Shown piece by piece: positions 35,767 through 49,365 of a DNA stretch of 64,000 bases; the stretch's first letter is position 1, and each line of letters starts with the position of its first letter. The DNA is from Plumapathes pennacea (taxonomy: Eukaryota; Cnidaria; Anthozoa; Antipatharia; Myriopathidae). The DNA lies in NCBI GenBank assembly GCA_964036295.1, contig OZ038463.1, forward strand, positions 34,735,295 through 34,799,294, given 5' to 3'. The translations under genes were made by a program, and so were the position numbers. Below the pieces are notes generated by a model. That model did not search any database. It was not told the DNA's origin and was given only the letters and a program-made list of their open reading frames with translations.

Positions 35767-37878
35767 CTTCGTTATTTGGTAGTGATAACAGGTTTTGTGG
35801 AGTACGCAGTTCAGCTTGACAGTGTTCTTCGGCAGAATGAAATTTTGTTTGTCACACCCAGAATAATGTCAAACATCATGGACTAACAAAGCTATCCAAA
35901 AACAGCCAATAGAATTCATCAATTATCAGTCTGGAGGCTGGACTCGTTCTTGAACGACAGCTTGAGATCCTTGTCAGTCAAATTGCTTCGTCGGCCTTCA
36001 ATCAGACGTCAAAGAACAGATCCAGTGTAAGCGCAGCACTGAAACATTTTGATAAAATGGAGGCCGCGAACAAAACCTGCACTTCAGTAGACACAACAAT
36101 TTCCAACTCAGAGTGCGCTGAGTACAAGCAAAAACCTTCTTTAATGAGTGAATACACGCTTCTTTACATAAGCTTTGGTGCGCAGTACACACACACTCAA
36201 ACTACACGAATAATCTACGCGTGAGTGTTAAGCATCACTGTACTCTAGGTACCGTCTGCGTAAAGACAAATGATTTTAAAGCTTGGAAGGTGCGTGTTGT
36301 TTATACGCTTGAAGCGATGACGCACTTCAGTTGACATCCACTGTCTCGCATTCTTGCCTGCCGCAAAGGTTTCTGCCCCTAGGCAATTGTTTGGCTCGCC
36401 TCTCAGATAAGGCGGGATTTGGAGGTCTCTGTCGGCTTAAAAAGTGTACAAAAAGGTGGTTTTATGGATGGAGGGAAGTTGGTGTGTAGAAAACAATATA
36501 TTTCATACAGTAAACAAGACTAATTGCCAGTGATCTCGTGCGTCATTGTACAGCGGGACAAAAAATGAATAGAATCAGGGACGCGGAGGTTCCGGGTGAG
36601 GAATTTTTGCCGCGCAAGGAGTACACGAAAATTTATGGTAAGAGTCAGTTTTTGACATGCCGGATCCAAGAACTCATATATTTCCCTTGCCCTCTTTTCT
36701 TCCAATTTCAGTATTTGTTGAGAGAAAGAGAGAGAGGGAGAGAAAAGGAAGGCCCCGTGAGAACTGAACCTTGACAAAGTGGAATATGATTCAGTTGTAC
36801 AGGCTTAAGATGATAAAAAGTTGGGACATCAATCCAACATTAGCTTAATCGTGCTTTGAACAACTGGCCCAGAGAAATAGTATTCCTTTTTTTCTACACT
36901 AGCAACCCTGTTATGGAAACTTGACTAGAAATTTTGTTGTCACATTGGATGGGGGGGGGGGGGGGTACTTCCATATATGTGTGTGCTGCCCCAAAGTGTA
37001 TCATTTTCAGCAGGGGGGGGGGGGGGGGTGGGAGGGGTCCTGCATAAAAAGGAGCATTGGGAATTTTCGTTTTGACCCCTAAACCCTAAAAGGAACTAAA
37101 ATGTGTGTGGCTCAAGGTTATTTTGACCCCTAAAAGGTACCAATGAAAGCATACGTGAAGAACTCTCGGGAGTTTCCAGCTGAAAAGAACAGCCCGTTTA
37201 TTGTTTACAGTGCTGTGAATTTGGGATATGGTGACCCATACAATAAAAGTAAAACCCGTGATGTTAACCCCTAAGAGGTACGACGACCATCCCCGTCCTT
37301 TTTTATGTGGGAGTCCCACGGGCTCCGCACGCATGTACCAATAGCTGAATGATCCGAAACTCGCACCCACACCCCTCCCCTCAAATTTTGCTAGCCATGT
37401 ATAAAATGAATCGACTAATGACGCCGTAAAAGAATTGAAAGAGGGTGATTCGGGTTGTGGTGGCAAATAAACAACCCGGCATATAAACAAAAAGACGACG
37501 AGAGTTATGATGCTGAATCATCTTCTTTCTCGTGGTGGATCCAGCAACGTAAAGCTTAATCTGAACATCTGTTTGTATGTGTGATACGGTTTACGGTTTT
37601 GAAGTGATTGTTGCCTAATGAAGGGGGCAGGCAGCACTCTCTCCACAGATTACTATTAGCATTGAAATGCTGAAGTGAAAACATGTATAAGGCGCATATC
37701 GTGCATGAACGACGATGTCGTTGGTTATTGTTATTATAATAGTCCAAACAAGATGTAACCATAACCGAGGAAAAAAACGATTAGAAGAACGTCGCAGTTC
37801 GATGTACACGATGTAGAAATAGCGCGATGTATGCATAGTGTCGCAAAAATAACAACGTATTATTTTTTCCAAATGTGC
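35767..37878. other. Intergenic region between LU copies A and B
   Basis: Made of duplicated array flanks: the CGTAAAGACAAATGATTTT block (36258) also seen at 34992 and 59810-59830, fragments of inverted-repeat elements (36806-36875), G-runs (36951-36966, 37016-37028) and the CCCCTAAGAGGTACGACG block found 3' of each LU copy. ORFs here have no family features. Confidence 0.55.
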
Positions 37879-38089
37879 TTTATTGGAAAACTTGCTGTGC
37901 AGCTACAATAGAAACCTGCAAAAGCAGTTATCTTGTGAAGAAAAAAAAAAAAAAAAAAAAGCGGCCAATGAAATGTGGCCAATGAAAAGAACCTCGCTCC
38001 CAATCGAAAAAAGCACCGTTATTTATCGAGCTAATGACTTCTTTCCGAGCGCTACGTATGCTTGTTGGGAGACTGGGGACAGCCGTCAC

Positions 38090-41000
38090 TCACTGAAACA
38101 GTGCCAAGACAGCACATGACAGGATCAGGATACCGCTGACCACAGGTGCTGCGCCTGCATTGCAGAGGTCTTTCTCGCAGCAGCTAGCTTTACATGTTGC
38201 ACCTTCGACATCCTTGCATGCTTTCATGGTTGTGTCCACAACGTCGCAGCTTGCCTTGGTAGAGCAGCTTCGTGCGAAGCTTTTAGTTTCCTTTGATCCC
38301 ACCTTATATTGTTGCTCCATAGTCATGCATCTGAATTTTTCAGAAAAGATTTCTGTAAATGGCCGAACCAGCATCGTTGTGTAGAGACAAATAAAGCAAA
38401 AAGAAAGCACAAACACTAGCCGTGTAAAGTTAGAACAATATTTACCTGTCAGAGAGAGATGTACAATCCTTTTCCTTATTTTCACACTTGTCCCAGCTCT
38501 CGGACGAAGAGCATACATAACACTTTATGGCTTGACCTAGTGGAGATAATTCCATGATCAGTGATCGAGTCTACTCTTCAGTGACACCGCGGAAATACGT
38601 TCTTGATGTCACTTCCGTTGGTCAGCGTTCGCCGCCATGGCTGTCTGACTTCTCACATTTCGAGTTAAAATTCACGTCATGTGCAAGCCTTATTTTTCTT
38701 GTGCTAAACTTATGTTATAGAAAATGCATGGAACTAACTTACAGTTGAGTGTCGAGTTCTATTATTGAGTTTCTTGGCCAAGTCTTGAGGTTTTACGAGC
38801 GTTACATTTAACTACAAAATCTGCACTTGAATCCATGGCTTTGTGCAATAACCGCTGACTCAAAAAGCAAGGTGACCGCACGATCGAAAAACGTATTTCC
38901 GCGGTGTCGTGCATGAAGAAACTACCAACATGCACAATCCCTAACTTCTTATGGAAAAGCCACAAATCAAAGAAGCTGAGTTGATTGTCGCCCCGGCTTC
39001 TTAAATAGGAGTGGCGTCTTCATCATTTCGGTTCAGGGTTCACTCAGTCTTTTGTGCGGGTTTCGTTGTTTAGTTTTCCGTTGCTGTGACGAATTCCTCT
39101 CTCCTACTTGTCTTCACCAACATACAGACCAAAGACTAGTACAGTAGTTAATAACAATAATAAGTTTTGTCGCATGAAAACGTGACAGATGCTGGGGTTT
39201 AATTTTATTGTGGAAACTATCCTCACGCATCATTAGAATTCTTTAATAGCAGTCTCTGGACTAGAGCAAGACTCCCAAGACTGATCAACTTCAATTTTCT
39301 TACCAGAAAAAATATTATACAGTATAGGGAACTTTGCCTTTGACATCTTGCTCAAATGAAATCTGATTTAGAACTACAAATTATAATTACAACACTCATA
39401 AACTAGTGCTTCAAAAGGTTGACATAATTTTGAGCTTGGTAGTGAAAGAGTCGGCCATGCCAGCAAAGTAACAGTAATGCGTGACTTATCTTATTTTCGT
39501 GTACAATCGATTTTGCCGAGGCCACGGTTAATATCAGCCTACGCTTTATTTATTTACCTATTTTTTTCTTCTTTTAAAATGCATTTCTTTTATCAGGCTT
39601 TCTGAATTTCCAGTCGGTCTGTTATATTTCAGAGCTATTATCACCGAGGTTTTGGTAAATTCGCGACGGTTGTTTGACAAGAGTATGTTAAAGTTGAAAA
39701 CCTGTGTTAACCGGGAGCGGCTTCAGCTTGTCGAAATGTTTCTATCGTTTGATTGTTTGCTTTGCTTCGCTTAATTTTCACCAGAAATAAAATACTGTAC
39801 ACAACTGGAAGAAGAATACGAAAGTGAATATAATTGAACAAAACTGCAAGGGTGCAACTATATATGTCAACAAAATCTCTACTTGAAACTAAGGGCCCGG
39901 TCGCACTAGGAAGTTTAGTCGATAATAACTCAGCATCGAGAGCAATACGACGGCTTCTTCAATGTTTGGTAGCAACTTGCTGACATATATTTCTGGTGAC
40001 AAGCGCTGTTTGCACTTTAAATGATGCAAATATCGATATTAATGTCGTCAAAGTTACGAGTGCGACCGGTTCCTAAGACAAAAATAAGAAAGGCTTCTAA
40101 ACCGCTTGCACGTGAACATTATCCAATCAAATTACAGTTTTTTTTTTGCTTCACATCATCAAACTCCAAAATCCTGGAGGGTGTTTTTTTTTATCAATTA
40201 CATACCTATACGCTTTGGCTTTCGGGTGAAGACAACTAACGGCCCAGCATAAACTAACTATATGCTATACTTTAGTGGAGAAACTGAAGGAGAACCTTAC
40301 ATTGAAATTGATCACTCTCGGGCAATTTAAAAAGGCTTAACATTTTAAGTTTGAGCACTTATGAATTATATATAAACCTTGGGACGCCCAGTTCGTGATC
40401 AGAATTTAAGCTTAAAAGTTCTGTTTTTGTCGTAATTTTTTGGATGTTTTTATTTGTTTGTTTTTTCGTTTTTTTTTTTTTTTTTTTAATGCGGATTGAC
40501 AAAACCTAGACTTAAACTGTTGCGCGAAGAGCCAACGCCTGTTTAACTCAATCCAGGCATTGCATAAGCGAGAAGAACTTAAGGTGATGTTACACGAGAC
40601 GATTTTTTTTTAACGACGATTTTTCGCCCAACACCTACGATTTTGTAGCTAGCGCTTTGGCTTTTACTCTAAAAACATGGCGAACCTTCGCCAAAGGCAG
40701 AATTTTGTGCAAAGATTGCTATTTATTGATAGTTCGACGACTACTAGGCAAGAAGTATAGAAAAAAAATGTTGCGCAAAAAATCGTTGTTAAAAATCGTC
40801 TCGTGTAACATCACCTTTATCAGTGAAGGCCAACGCACTCCAACTGCTGCGATAACCACCTAAATAATTTATTCCGTTTTCGTTTCAGTCAGGCTTCTTC
40901 TTGTGCGGTTCGACCAATGCAAGCCATTTAAACTGTTATTTATAACTTGTTATTTGGTGGCTTTTAGCGCATCTAAGGTACACAGTGCGAACGCTCACCT

Positions 41001-42546
41001 CGCGAGCAGAATATCTAATTCATCTAGGACGCTGCCACAATAACAAGCTTATTAATATTGATTCATTATTTTAGTCAGGTTTCTCCTTGTCGCTATCTGG
41101 TTGCTATTAGCCGCGTTTTCTAGTGGTTTTTAGCGCATTTGAGGTATACACCTTGCGCGGAGGTCCAGTTTGCAAGCAGAATATCAATATACAGGAACGC
41201 TGTTCGAGACCAATGCATTAAGTTGTTATTTAAAGTCGTTTACCTTGGGAACGCCCTTGTGCGCAGAAACAGTCAGTGAATGGTCAATGCTGTCCACTTC
41301 AATAGCAAATTTTGTTGACCACTAACTGTTAGCGAACTTATAACAAGGTAAAATATCATTACGAGCAGAATATCAATGATGAAGGGACGCTACTTCAATA
41401 ACAAAATCGATTATTTTTTTTGTCGTGATGTTTCTCATGTACGTATGCAAATAAAACTGTTATTTATACAAGTGTTGTCTGTTATTTTTTTTTTATTTGC
41501 GATCAGAATATCAACGAAGGGACTCTACTTCAATAACAAAGTAAATGCATTTAAAAATGATATTTATATAAGCGTTGTCTGGTGGTTTTAAGCGAGGTAC
41601 GGTGCGAACGTCCAGTTTGCGAGCAGAATATCAGCAAAGAGACGCTACTTCAACAATGGACTTGATAATTTTTTTTTTCTCGCCGTGATGTTTCTCATTG
41701 TGCGTAATGCATTTAAAATGATCACTATAAACGTTATCTGGTGGTTTTTAGCGCATCTGAGGTATACACCTTGCGAGGTACAGTTCACAAGCAGAATATC
41801 AAAGGAAGGGACGCAACTTCAATAACATGCAGCCTTGATCATTCCTTTTTTGTCGCCGTGAGGTTTCTCATACGCAACTGCATTTAAAGCTGTCATGATC
41901 ACTGTGATCGTTATCTGGTGCCTTTTAGCGCATCTGAGGTATACACCTTGCGAGGTACAGTTTGCAAGCAGAATATCAATATACAGGAACACTGTTCGAG
42001 ACCAATGCATTTTATAAAGCTGATATTTAAAGTCGTTTACCTTGGGAACGCCTTTGTGCGCAGAAACAGTCGGTGAATGGTCAATGCTGTCCACTTCAAT
42101 AACAAATTTTGTGGACCACTTTAACTGTTAGCGAACTTATAACAAGGTAAAATATCAGTCCATTTTTCCAGCTGGGGCTTGGAAGAGATTCTCGTATAGC
42201 ACGCTTGATATACACGGTCATGTTCATATTCCTTCGTATTTTAATATTGCACGTAGGCCGCGGAGAGGCGCTAAACGCATTGACTTAAGACGTAGAATTA
42301 TCGTGGCAGCGAGGTCTGTTATTCGAGCAGAACAAACAGTATTTGGCTTTATGATATTGACGCAATTCACAAATTATTAAAAAAGACTTGTGCTCGTTAT
42401 GGGCAAACTCCGGGCAAGAAAGTGCTGATCACCTGAAGATCTTGGAATACACAAGGAGGCAAAAAATCGATAACAGTATTCATAACTAAGTTCTTACCGA
42501 GCCCAACAGTGGCAAGAATCAACACAGCAATCGCAGCGATTTTCAT
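38090..42546 (-). CDS. LU-domain GPI-anchored protein, copy B
   Basis: Exons 42498-42546 (signal MKIAAIAVLILATVGLG), 38446-38536 and 38090-38330; 126 residues with the same exon sizes and phases as copy A. Exon 2 reads QAIKCYVCSSSESWDKC then EKDC; exon 3 starts RCMTMEQQYKVGSKETK and ends with SCCEKDLCN plus the hydrophobic GPI tail. The long intron 1 (about 4 kb) contains an inverted-repeat element right upstream of exon 2's conserved flank, a satellite-like array and a GGTCGCACT element, so the pairing with exon 42498-42546 is by order only. An ORF running through exon 2 and intron 2 in another frame (to 38518) is a by-product of the open 115-bp intron. Confidence 0.8.
38581..39023 (+). mobile_element. 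ACACCGCGGAAATA element, copy 2, in LU gene B
   Basis: Interrupts a flank that is continuous beside copy C: the sequence ATCGAGTCTACTCTTCAGT is followed by GTTCACTCAGTC at 45241-45290, but here about 440 bp lie between. Internal inverted repeats ACACCGCGGAAATACGTT and AACGTATTTCCGCGGTGT are near-perfect. Confidence 0.8.
39270..39452. mobile_element. CCTTTCACTCCCAAG-family fragment
   Basis: Contains CTCCCAAGACTGATCAACTT and GAGCTTGGTAGTGAAAGAG at its two ends; a diverged copy. A close duplicate lies at 54711-54898 in the equivalent place of LU copy D. Confidence 0.65.
39897..40069. mobile_element. GGTCGCACT element, copy 2
   Basis: Begins GGTCGCACTAGGAAG and ends CGAGTGCGACCGG. Colinear with 11425-11604. 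Lies in LU gene B intron 1. Confidence 0.8.
40970..42150. repeat. Satellite-like array in LU gene B intron 1
   Basis: Repeating degenerate units of about 140-200 bp carry GCGCATCTGAGGTATACACC, then GCAGAATATCAATAT or a similar block, then TTCAATAACAA and a T-run with GTCGTGATGTTTCTCAT. At least seven units are seen; single units are scattered through the introns of the other copies. Confidence 0.75.
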
Positions 42547-44530
42547 CTTCGTTATTTGGTGGCGATAACAGGATCTGTGGAGTACGCAGCTCAGCTCAGT
42601 GTTCTTCGGCGAAATGAAGTTTTGTTTTTCACACCCTGAATAATGTCAAGAATAACAAAGCTATCCAGACGTCAGGGAACAGATCGTAGTGAGCTCATCA
42701 CTAAAAAATGTTATAAAATAGAGGACGAAAATGAAACTTGTATTGCAATAGACAAGCAAAATACAAGCAAAAATCTTAAGGAAACAGAACTGAGTAAAAA
42801 CAGATATCCAAGTTTTGTTCAAAATATGTTTATAACAGTCGCGATATAAGCCACATTCTGATTGGTCGAAGAGCGGGCTCCATAACTTTATCGTGCACGC
42901 CCGTGCTCAATAATATGACGTGAGCAAATGCCGCTTCCTTTCGACTTTTTCTAGCTTTCCTCGTTTATAAATTAACAGAAGCTTTACAACCAAGAAGAAA
43001 ATAGCTTTATTTTCCGAAGAAATTTGTACTACATGAAGTTAAACCGGCACCCAAAGGAAATCAGTAATCAAGTCTGAAAAATTCTGTATTTCAACGGTCG
43101 GCACAGGAAATTGTATGAATCAAAACTCACCTATTTCTCGACGGCTTAATTCTCATGGACTAGTGAAATCCATCACAGCAAGGATAATATCCGTCAAGCC
43201 TTCAATGGCTTTGCAATGAAACGGCGTTCATTCACTCCGAAAGCCGCTATACTTGCAGTGTTTACAGTACAGTTTGCTGGCAGCTCGAATAACAAACAAG
43301 TCCGCTCGGCAAACATTTCCATCTCCTTCGCTTATGGTGATTGTTTACATTCTTCGACGGATCACTTTGCTTCTCCAGACCCGCACTGTCTGCTATAGTT
43401 CAAGGTGAATCTCACGTTGTTTTGAAGCGGCGACTTGAAGCGTTCATCTTCAACAATTGTACCGTTCAAAACATTTACATCGTCACGAATTCCAAAAGTC
43501 ACCGAAGGCTGCTGGCTTTCACCACGCCAGGTTAACAGTACTTTCAGTGTTTTCGTCGATTAAACGACATCTTTTTCATCGAAACTCATCAACTTTTAGG
43601 TGGCAGAAATGTTAGTAAATTGTGGCGTGTTTTCAATCATCCAATGGGAGAGTTAATTGCCTTTTGCGCGTCGAAAGAGAATTTTGCATTCAATCAGAAA
43701 TGAAAATTTGTTTTCGCTCGTAGTTTCGTGTGTCTATGTTATAAAAGAATAACTCACGCTAAGCATGAACCAATTCTTAATTATTCCTAGGCAAATTGAC
43801 TATAACAATAGCGTCTGCCAGCCTCCGAAATATGCGCGAAAATGTTTGAGGTCCCTGCCAGAATCGTCTCTAGGAAATGCAAAATACAACCTAACGTACA
43901 TCGATATGAAAACTATTATAACTTAAAAGACTAGAAAAAAGAAGATGTATTTTTATCCCTACGCTCAGATACGGCTTGTTACAGCTATTCAAGAACGGCG
44001 CTCGAAAATCTGCCAGTCCGATCCATGGCTATCATGTCTAGCATCCGCAACATCAGCTTGAAGTCCTGATATCCGCAACATCAGCTTAAGTCCTGCATAG
44101 AAAGGAGCAGGAGGGGAGGGGGGAGGGGTCTTTCATATAAAGGATCATCGGGAATTTTCGTTTTGACCCCCAAGAAGTACGCAAATGGGTGTGGCTCAAG
44201 CTTATTTTAACCCCTAAAAGGTACCAACGACAACATATCAAGAATTTATAGCTTCGGGAGTTTCCAGCTGAAAAGAACAGCCTGTTTATCGTTTACAGTG
44301 CTGTGACTTCAGGGTATGGTGACCCATACAATAAAAGTAAAACCCGTTGATGTTAACCCCCAAGAGGTGCGACGAGCATCCCCGTTCTTTTTCATATGGG
44401 AGTTCCCTAGGCTCCGTACGCATGTACCAATAGCTGATCCGAAACTCGCAGTTCTCTGTGCACAATGTAGAAATAGCGCGATGTATCCATAGTGTTACAA
44501 AAACAACAACGTATTATTGCTTACAAAATG
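42547..44530. other. Intergenic insert between LU copies B and C
   Basis: From about 42840 to 43800 lies sequence not seen elsewhere in the array, beginning near a TTATAACAGTCGCGATA stretch and ending near ATGTTATAAAAGAATAACTC. No ORF with family features. From about 43935 the usual 3' flank of an LU copy resumes. Confidence 0.5.
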
Positions 44531-44760
44531 TGCTTTATTGGAAAACATGCTGTGCAATTACAATAGAAGCCTGCAGAAAAAGTTATCTTGTGAAAAAAAG
44601 AAGCTGCAACCATCCCGAGCTGAAAACTCATTGCGGCTAATGAAAAGAACCTTGCTCCCAATCGAAAAAAAAAAAAAAAAAAGGCATCGTTATTTATCGA
44701 GCTAACTGCTTCTTTCCGAGCGCTACATGTGCTTGTTGGGAGACTGGGGACAGCCGTCAC

Positions 44761-47176
44761 TCACTGAAACAGTGCCAAGACAGCGCATGACAGGATCAGG
44801 ATACCGCTGACCACAGGTGCTGCGCCTGCATTGCAGAGGTCTTTCTCGCAGCAGCTAGCTTTACATGTTGCACCTTCGACATCCTTGCATGCTTTCATGG
44901 TTGTGTCCACAGCGTCGCAGAGTGCCTTGGTAGAGCAGGTTCGTGCGAAACTTTTTTTTTCCAATGATCCCATCTTATATTGTTGCTCCATAGTCATGCA
45001 TCTGAATTTTTCAGAAAAGATTTCTGTAAATGGCTGAACCAGCATCGTTGTGTAGAGACAAATAGTGTACAAAGAAAACACAAGTACACTATAGTGTAAA
45101 ATTAGAAAAATATTTACCTGTCAGAGGCAGCTCCACAATCCGTTTCCTTATTTTCACACTTGTCCCAGCTCTCAGTCGAAGTGCACGTGTAGCACTTTAA
45201 GGCTTGACCTAGCGGAGATAACGGGTTCCATGATCAGTGATCGAGTCTACTCTTCAGTTTTGTTCACGGTTCACTCAGTCTTTTGTGCTGTTTCGTTGTA
45301 TATTTTTCCGTATTCCTTTCTCCTAAACAGGGTCTTGACCAATATACAGACCAATAAAAGAAATAATAACTTTACTGATCACTGTTCTTATTCGTTCCAA
45401 GCAACGTGAAATAACATTACTGACTTTCTAAGCAACCTGGTATAACATTACTATAACTTTCGAGCTCATAAGCTGGGGCAGCCCGTCGGATTTGACAGAC
45501 AAATACAGGGGCGAGAGAAAAATGTCCTCGACTTTTAGCCAAATTTTGGTTACTGCATGAATTTCCTTGTATCGCATAATTACCCTAGAATCGTTTAGTT
45601 CGTGAGCAGAATATCAATGAAGACTGAGATATCAACTATCAGCTTTGACATGCGTTCATTCCAATCAACATATACTGAGATTTGCACTTAGAACACTGGC
45701 ATGCGAAGAGCAGAGATGCATTTAACCGTTCCACTCGCAAACTCAAAATACAGATTCTCCCAGCCTTTAAAAAGAAAGTTTATGAGGGATGTAGCGAGAA
45801 CTGATACTTTAATCAGCTTTTATCTCTGAGCAAGCTATCAAAAGCAAAGTTACTAACTGTATGCTATACTTAGTGCAGAAATCGAAGGAGAAAATTGAAG
45901 TTAAAGTTGATCACTCTCGGGCAATGAAAGAGTTGACGTTTTCAGTTAGGGCTATGAATTATATATAAACCTTGGGAACGCCCAGTTCGTGATCAGAATA
46001 TCAATGAAGGGAAGCCTACTTCAATAACAACTTAAGAGGGTTTTCGCTGTAAACGCCAGTAATTATCACGGAAAAACGAAACAATTCTTGTACCAACACA
46101 ATTTATTTGTAATGAGAATTTTTTGCCACTTCCTTGAAGACATTGATGCCAGACATCTTTCACTGTAGCACCGAAAGATAATTCACAAAACTGTCCAATA
46201 AGCAGGACGACTAATATTCCTACGAAACTCTATGAATTTTTGCAATGATAATGTACGTACTATTGCACATTTTGAGCTAGAAAGGCAACCAAAAACACTC
46301 ACATCTTCCCTTACACTTCTTGACTATTTTCGGTGTTACTCATACATGATCATCTTACATCAAACTAGGAAATCACAATAAATCACCGAAATAGTGCTTC
46401 TTTTTCCGGTACAGACTTTTGCGCGCATTGCTCGAATTTAGAGCAGAACTAACCTTTTTTTGTCTCGATGCTTCTCATTTGCGCAAAGCATTTAGAACTT
46501 TTTTAGGCATTGTCTGGTGGTTTTTAGCGCATCTGAGATATACACTTTGCGACTAGGTCTAGTTTGCAAGCAGAATATCAATGTGGGACGCTGTTCAAAA
46601 CCAACGCACTATTTAAAGCTGTTATTTAAATTTGTTATCTGGTGGTTTTAGAGTCTCTGTGATATATACCTTGGGAACACCCTTGTGCGCAGAATACAGA
46701 CTACTTCAGTAACAAATTTTGAGAATTGACCACAATAGCTGTGAACTAACATATAACAATCAGATAATAGCAGTCCGGCTATTTTTCCAGCTTGGGTTTG
46801 GAAGAGATTCTCGTGTAGCAGGCTTGATATACATGGTCATGTTCATGCATGTAAAGTTAGAGATTAAAGTCATTGAAGGGAGAGGCTGTAAACGCATTGA
46901 AATTAGATCAGACGTAGAATTATCGTGGCGGCGAAGTCTGTTAATTATTCGAGCAGAGCACTGAAACACTGGCTTTTATGATATTAACGCAATTCACGAA
47001 TGAACGAAAAGACTTTTACGCGTTGTGGGCACAAACTCTGGGCAAAAAAAACTGCTGCTTGCAGATCTTGAAATGCACAAAAAAGCAAAAAGGTCGATAA
47101 CAGTACTCCATAATTACAAGTTCTTACCGAGTCCAACAGTGGCAAGAATCAACACAGCAATGACAGCGACCTTCAT
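44761..47176 (-). CDS. LU-domain GPI-anchored protein, copy C
   Basis: Exons 47128-47176 (signal MKVAVIAVLILATVGLG), 45118-45208 and 44761-45001; 126 residues. Exon 2 reads QALKCYTCTSTESWDKC then ETDC, the most diverged exon 2 of the intact copies. Exon 3 starts RCMTMEQQYKMGSLEKK and keeps RTC, ALC, KAC, TC and SCCEKDLCN before the GPI-type tail. A polyadenylation signal lies at 44534-44539. A second intact exon 1 (48437-48485) sits further upstream. Surface protein of unknown ligand. Confidence 0.85.
46030..46245 (-). other. Small exon-like ORF, copy 1
   Basis: Minus-strand open stretch after an AG acceptor (AATTCATAG|AGTTTC). It reads VGILVVLLIGQFCELSFG (signal-like), then TVKDVWHQCLQGSGKKF, INCVGTRIVSFFRDNYW and a stop after LQRKPS. 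A homologue with the same order lies at 51025-51207. There is no ATG in frame upstream, so if real it is an internal exon. Protein family not recognised. It lies in LU gene C intron 1. Confidence 0.3.
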
Positions 47177-48436
47177 CTTCGTTACTTGGTGGTGATAACA
47201 GGTTTTGTGGAGTAGTCAGCTCAGCTCGACAGTGTTCTTCGGCAGAATGAATTTTGCTACTTTGTCACATCCTAAATAATGTCAAACATCATATGGACTA
47301 ACAAAGCTATCCAAAAACAGCCAATCAGAATTCATCACTTGACAGTCTGCATGGAGGTTGAATTCGTTCCTTAGCAACAACTTGAGAGGCCTTGTCAGTC
47401 AAATTGCTTTGTCTTTCTTCAATCAGTCAGGAAACAGATCCTGAGTGATGAGCGCATCACTAAAAAATTTATAAAATAGAGGACGCGAATGAAACATTGC
47501 AATATAGACACAAAAAATTCCAATTCAGAGTGCGCCGAGTGGGTTCAAGGAAAAAACTTGAGGAAACAGTAAGTCTACATGATTAGCGCAAACCTTTCGG
47601 TCAGTTGTGCGTGAATCGGTACGCTTCTCTGCTACAAAGCTTTGGCGCGCAGTACTGATAAACGCAAACTACACTGATAATCTACGCGTGAGTTTTAAGC
47701 ATCACTGTACTCCAGGTACCGTCGCATAAAGACGAATGATTTTGAAGCTTGGAAAGTACATGTTATTTATACACTAGAGGCACTTCAGTCAGACAACCAC
47801 CGTCTCGCACCCTTGCCTGCCGCAAAGTCTTCCGACACTCCTTCATTAACAAACCGGAGTTGAACATCTTTTTGTCGTGATGTTTCTTATTTGCGCAATG
47901 CATTTAAAACCGTAATTTGTAAGCGTTGTCTGGTGGGTTTTAGCGCATCATTCTGAGGTATACACCTTGCGAGGTCCAGTTTGCATGCAGAATATCAATG
48001 TACTGATGCAGTGATGCTGTTCGAGACCAGTGCATTTAAAATTCTTATTTAAAGTCGTTGTCTGGTGGGTTTTAGCGCATCTGAGGTGTGTACAGAATAT
48101 ATATCGGTGAAGGATCAACTTTGCCTACCTTCAATAAAAAAGTTTGTTGATTGACCACTATAACTGTCAGCTAGCTCTTATAACAAGGTAAAGTATCAGT
48201 ACATTCTTCCAGCTTGGGTTTGGAAGAGATTCTCCTGTAGCACGCTTGATATACTTGGTAATGTTCATAAGATATTGAATTCATTGAAGGGAGAGGCGGT
48301 AAACGCATTGAAATTAAACCAGAGGTATAATTATCGTGGCAGCGAGGTCTGTTATTCGAGCATAGCAAAGAAAGGTCTTGGAATTGCACAAGGAGGCAAA
48401 AAAGATTGATAACAGGATTCATATCTAAGTTCTTAC

Positions 48437-48485
48437 CGAGTCCAACAGTGGCAAGAATCAACACAGCAATGACAGCGACTTTCAT
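48437..48485 (-). pseudogene. Second spare LU signal-peptide exon
   Basis: Intact 49-bp exon 1 (MKVAVIAVLILATVGLG, donor CTCG|GTAAGAAC) about 1.3 kb upstream of copy C's nearest first exon. Either an alternative first exon for copy C or a leftover of a lost copy. Confidence 0.65.
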
Positions 48486-48714
48486 CTTCGTTATTTGGTG
48501 GTGATAACAGGTTTTGTGGAGTACGCAGCTCAGCTCGGCAGTGTTCTTCGGCAGAATGAATTTTGTTACTTTGTCACATCCTGAATAATGTCAAACATCA
48601 TGGACTAACAAAGCTATCCAAAAACAGCCAATAGAATTCATCAATTATCAGTCTGGAGGTTGGACTCGTTCTTGAACGACAGCTTGAGATCTTTGTCAGT
48701 CAAATTGCTTTGTC

Positions 48715-49270
48715 ATCGTTACATGGATGAAAAACTAGATCTATATAAGTGCAGTAATGCGGAAGTGCAGTGCAAATAGGAAAAAAAAGTGCCGTGCAGT
48801 GCAGTGCAGTAAAGTAAGCCAAACAAATAATACGACAAATCCTAGCTTGTAGGTATCTAGCAAAGTAGGCTATTTTTAAGTTTTGTTTTGAAAGCAGAAA
48901 TGCATGGAGAGTTTCGGATGTCAGAAGTGAGAGAGTTGAAAAATTTTGGACCTTGATAATGGATGGAAAACTGTCTAATTTGGGTTCTGCAGAAAGGTAG
49001 ATAGTAAGATTTGGCATTCCTTGTGTTATAGTTATGCACCTGTTTAACTAATGAAAAATAATCATCAAAGCATTGGGGGAGTAGCCCATTTTCGTACAAG
49101 AACATGAAATTCCCTAGTTGATATAAATAAATTTGCTCAAGTTTTAGCAACTTGAGGTCTTTAAAAATTGGATCTGTGTGAGCGTCATAAGAGTCCTTAT
49201 TAATAATTCTCATTACTCTTTTTTGGAGGACAACTAAACGGTTGAGGTTCGAAGGAAACGCCGGATCCAA
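48715..49270 (-). mobile_element. 5'-truncated LINE, 3' end of reverse transcriptase ORF
   Basis: The minus-strand ORF to the stop at 48857 gives LNRLVVLQKRVMRIINKD, DPIFKDLKLLKLEQIYLYQL, HNYNTRNAKSYYLPFCRT and YQGPKFFNSLTSDI, the conserved tail seen after the reverse transcriptase in many LINE elements of marine invertebrates. The catalytic part is absent. The 3' side holds repeated TGCACTGCAC. The insertion sits next to a deletion in the LU array. Confidence 0.75.
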
Positions 49271-49361
49271 GACCTCGACCGACATGCCGGATCCAAGAAC
49301 TCATATATTTCCCTTGCCCTCTAGTTCTTCCATTTTCGGTTTAACTGAAATTTCAGTATTT

Positions 49362-49365
<4 letters not shown>

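Noticed and set aside
38331-38518. N-terminal extension of the LU copy B ORF read through intron 2
   Set aside because: It reads exon 2 in a different frame and loses the CYxC cysteines. The spliced three-exon model restores the LU pattern in all four copies, including D (53791-53978).
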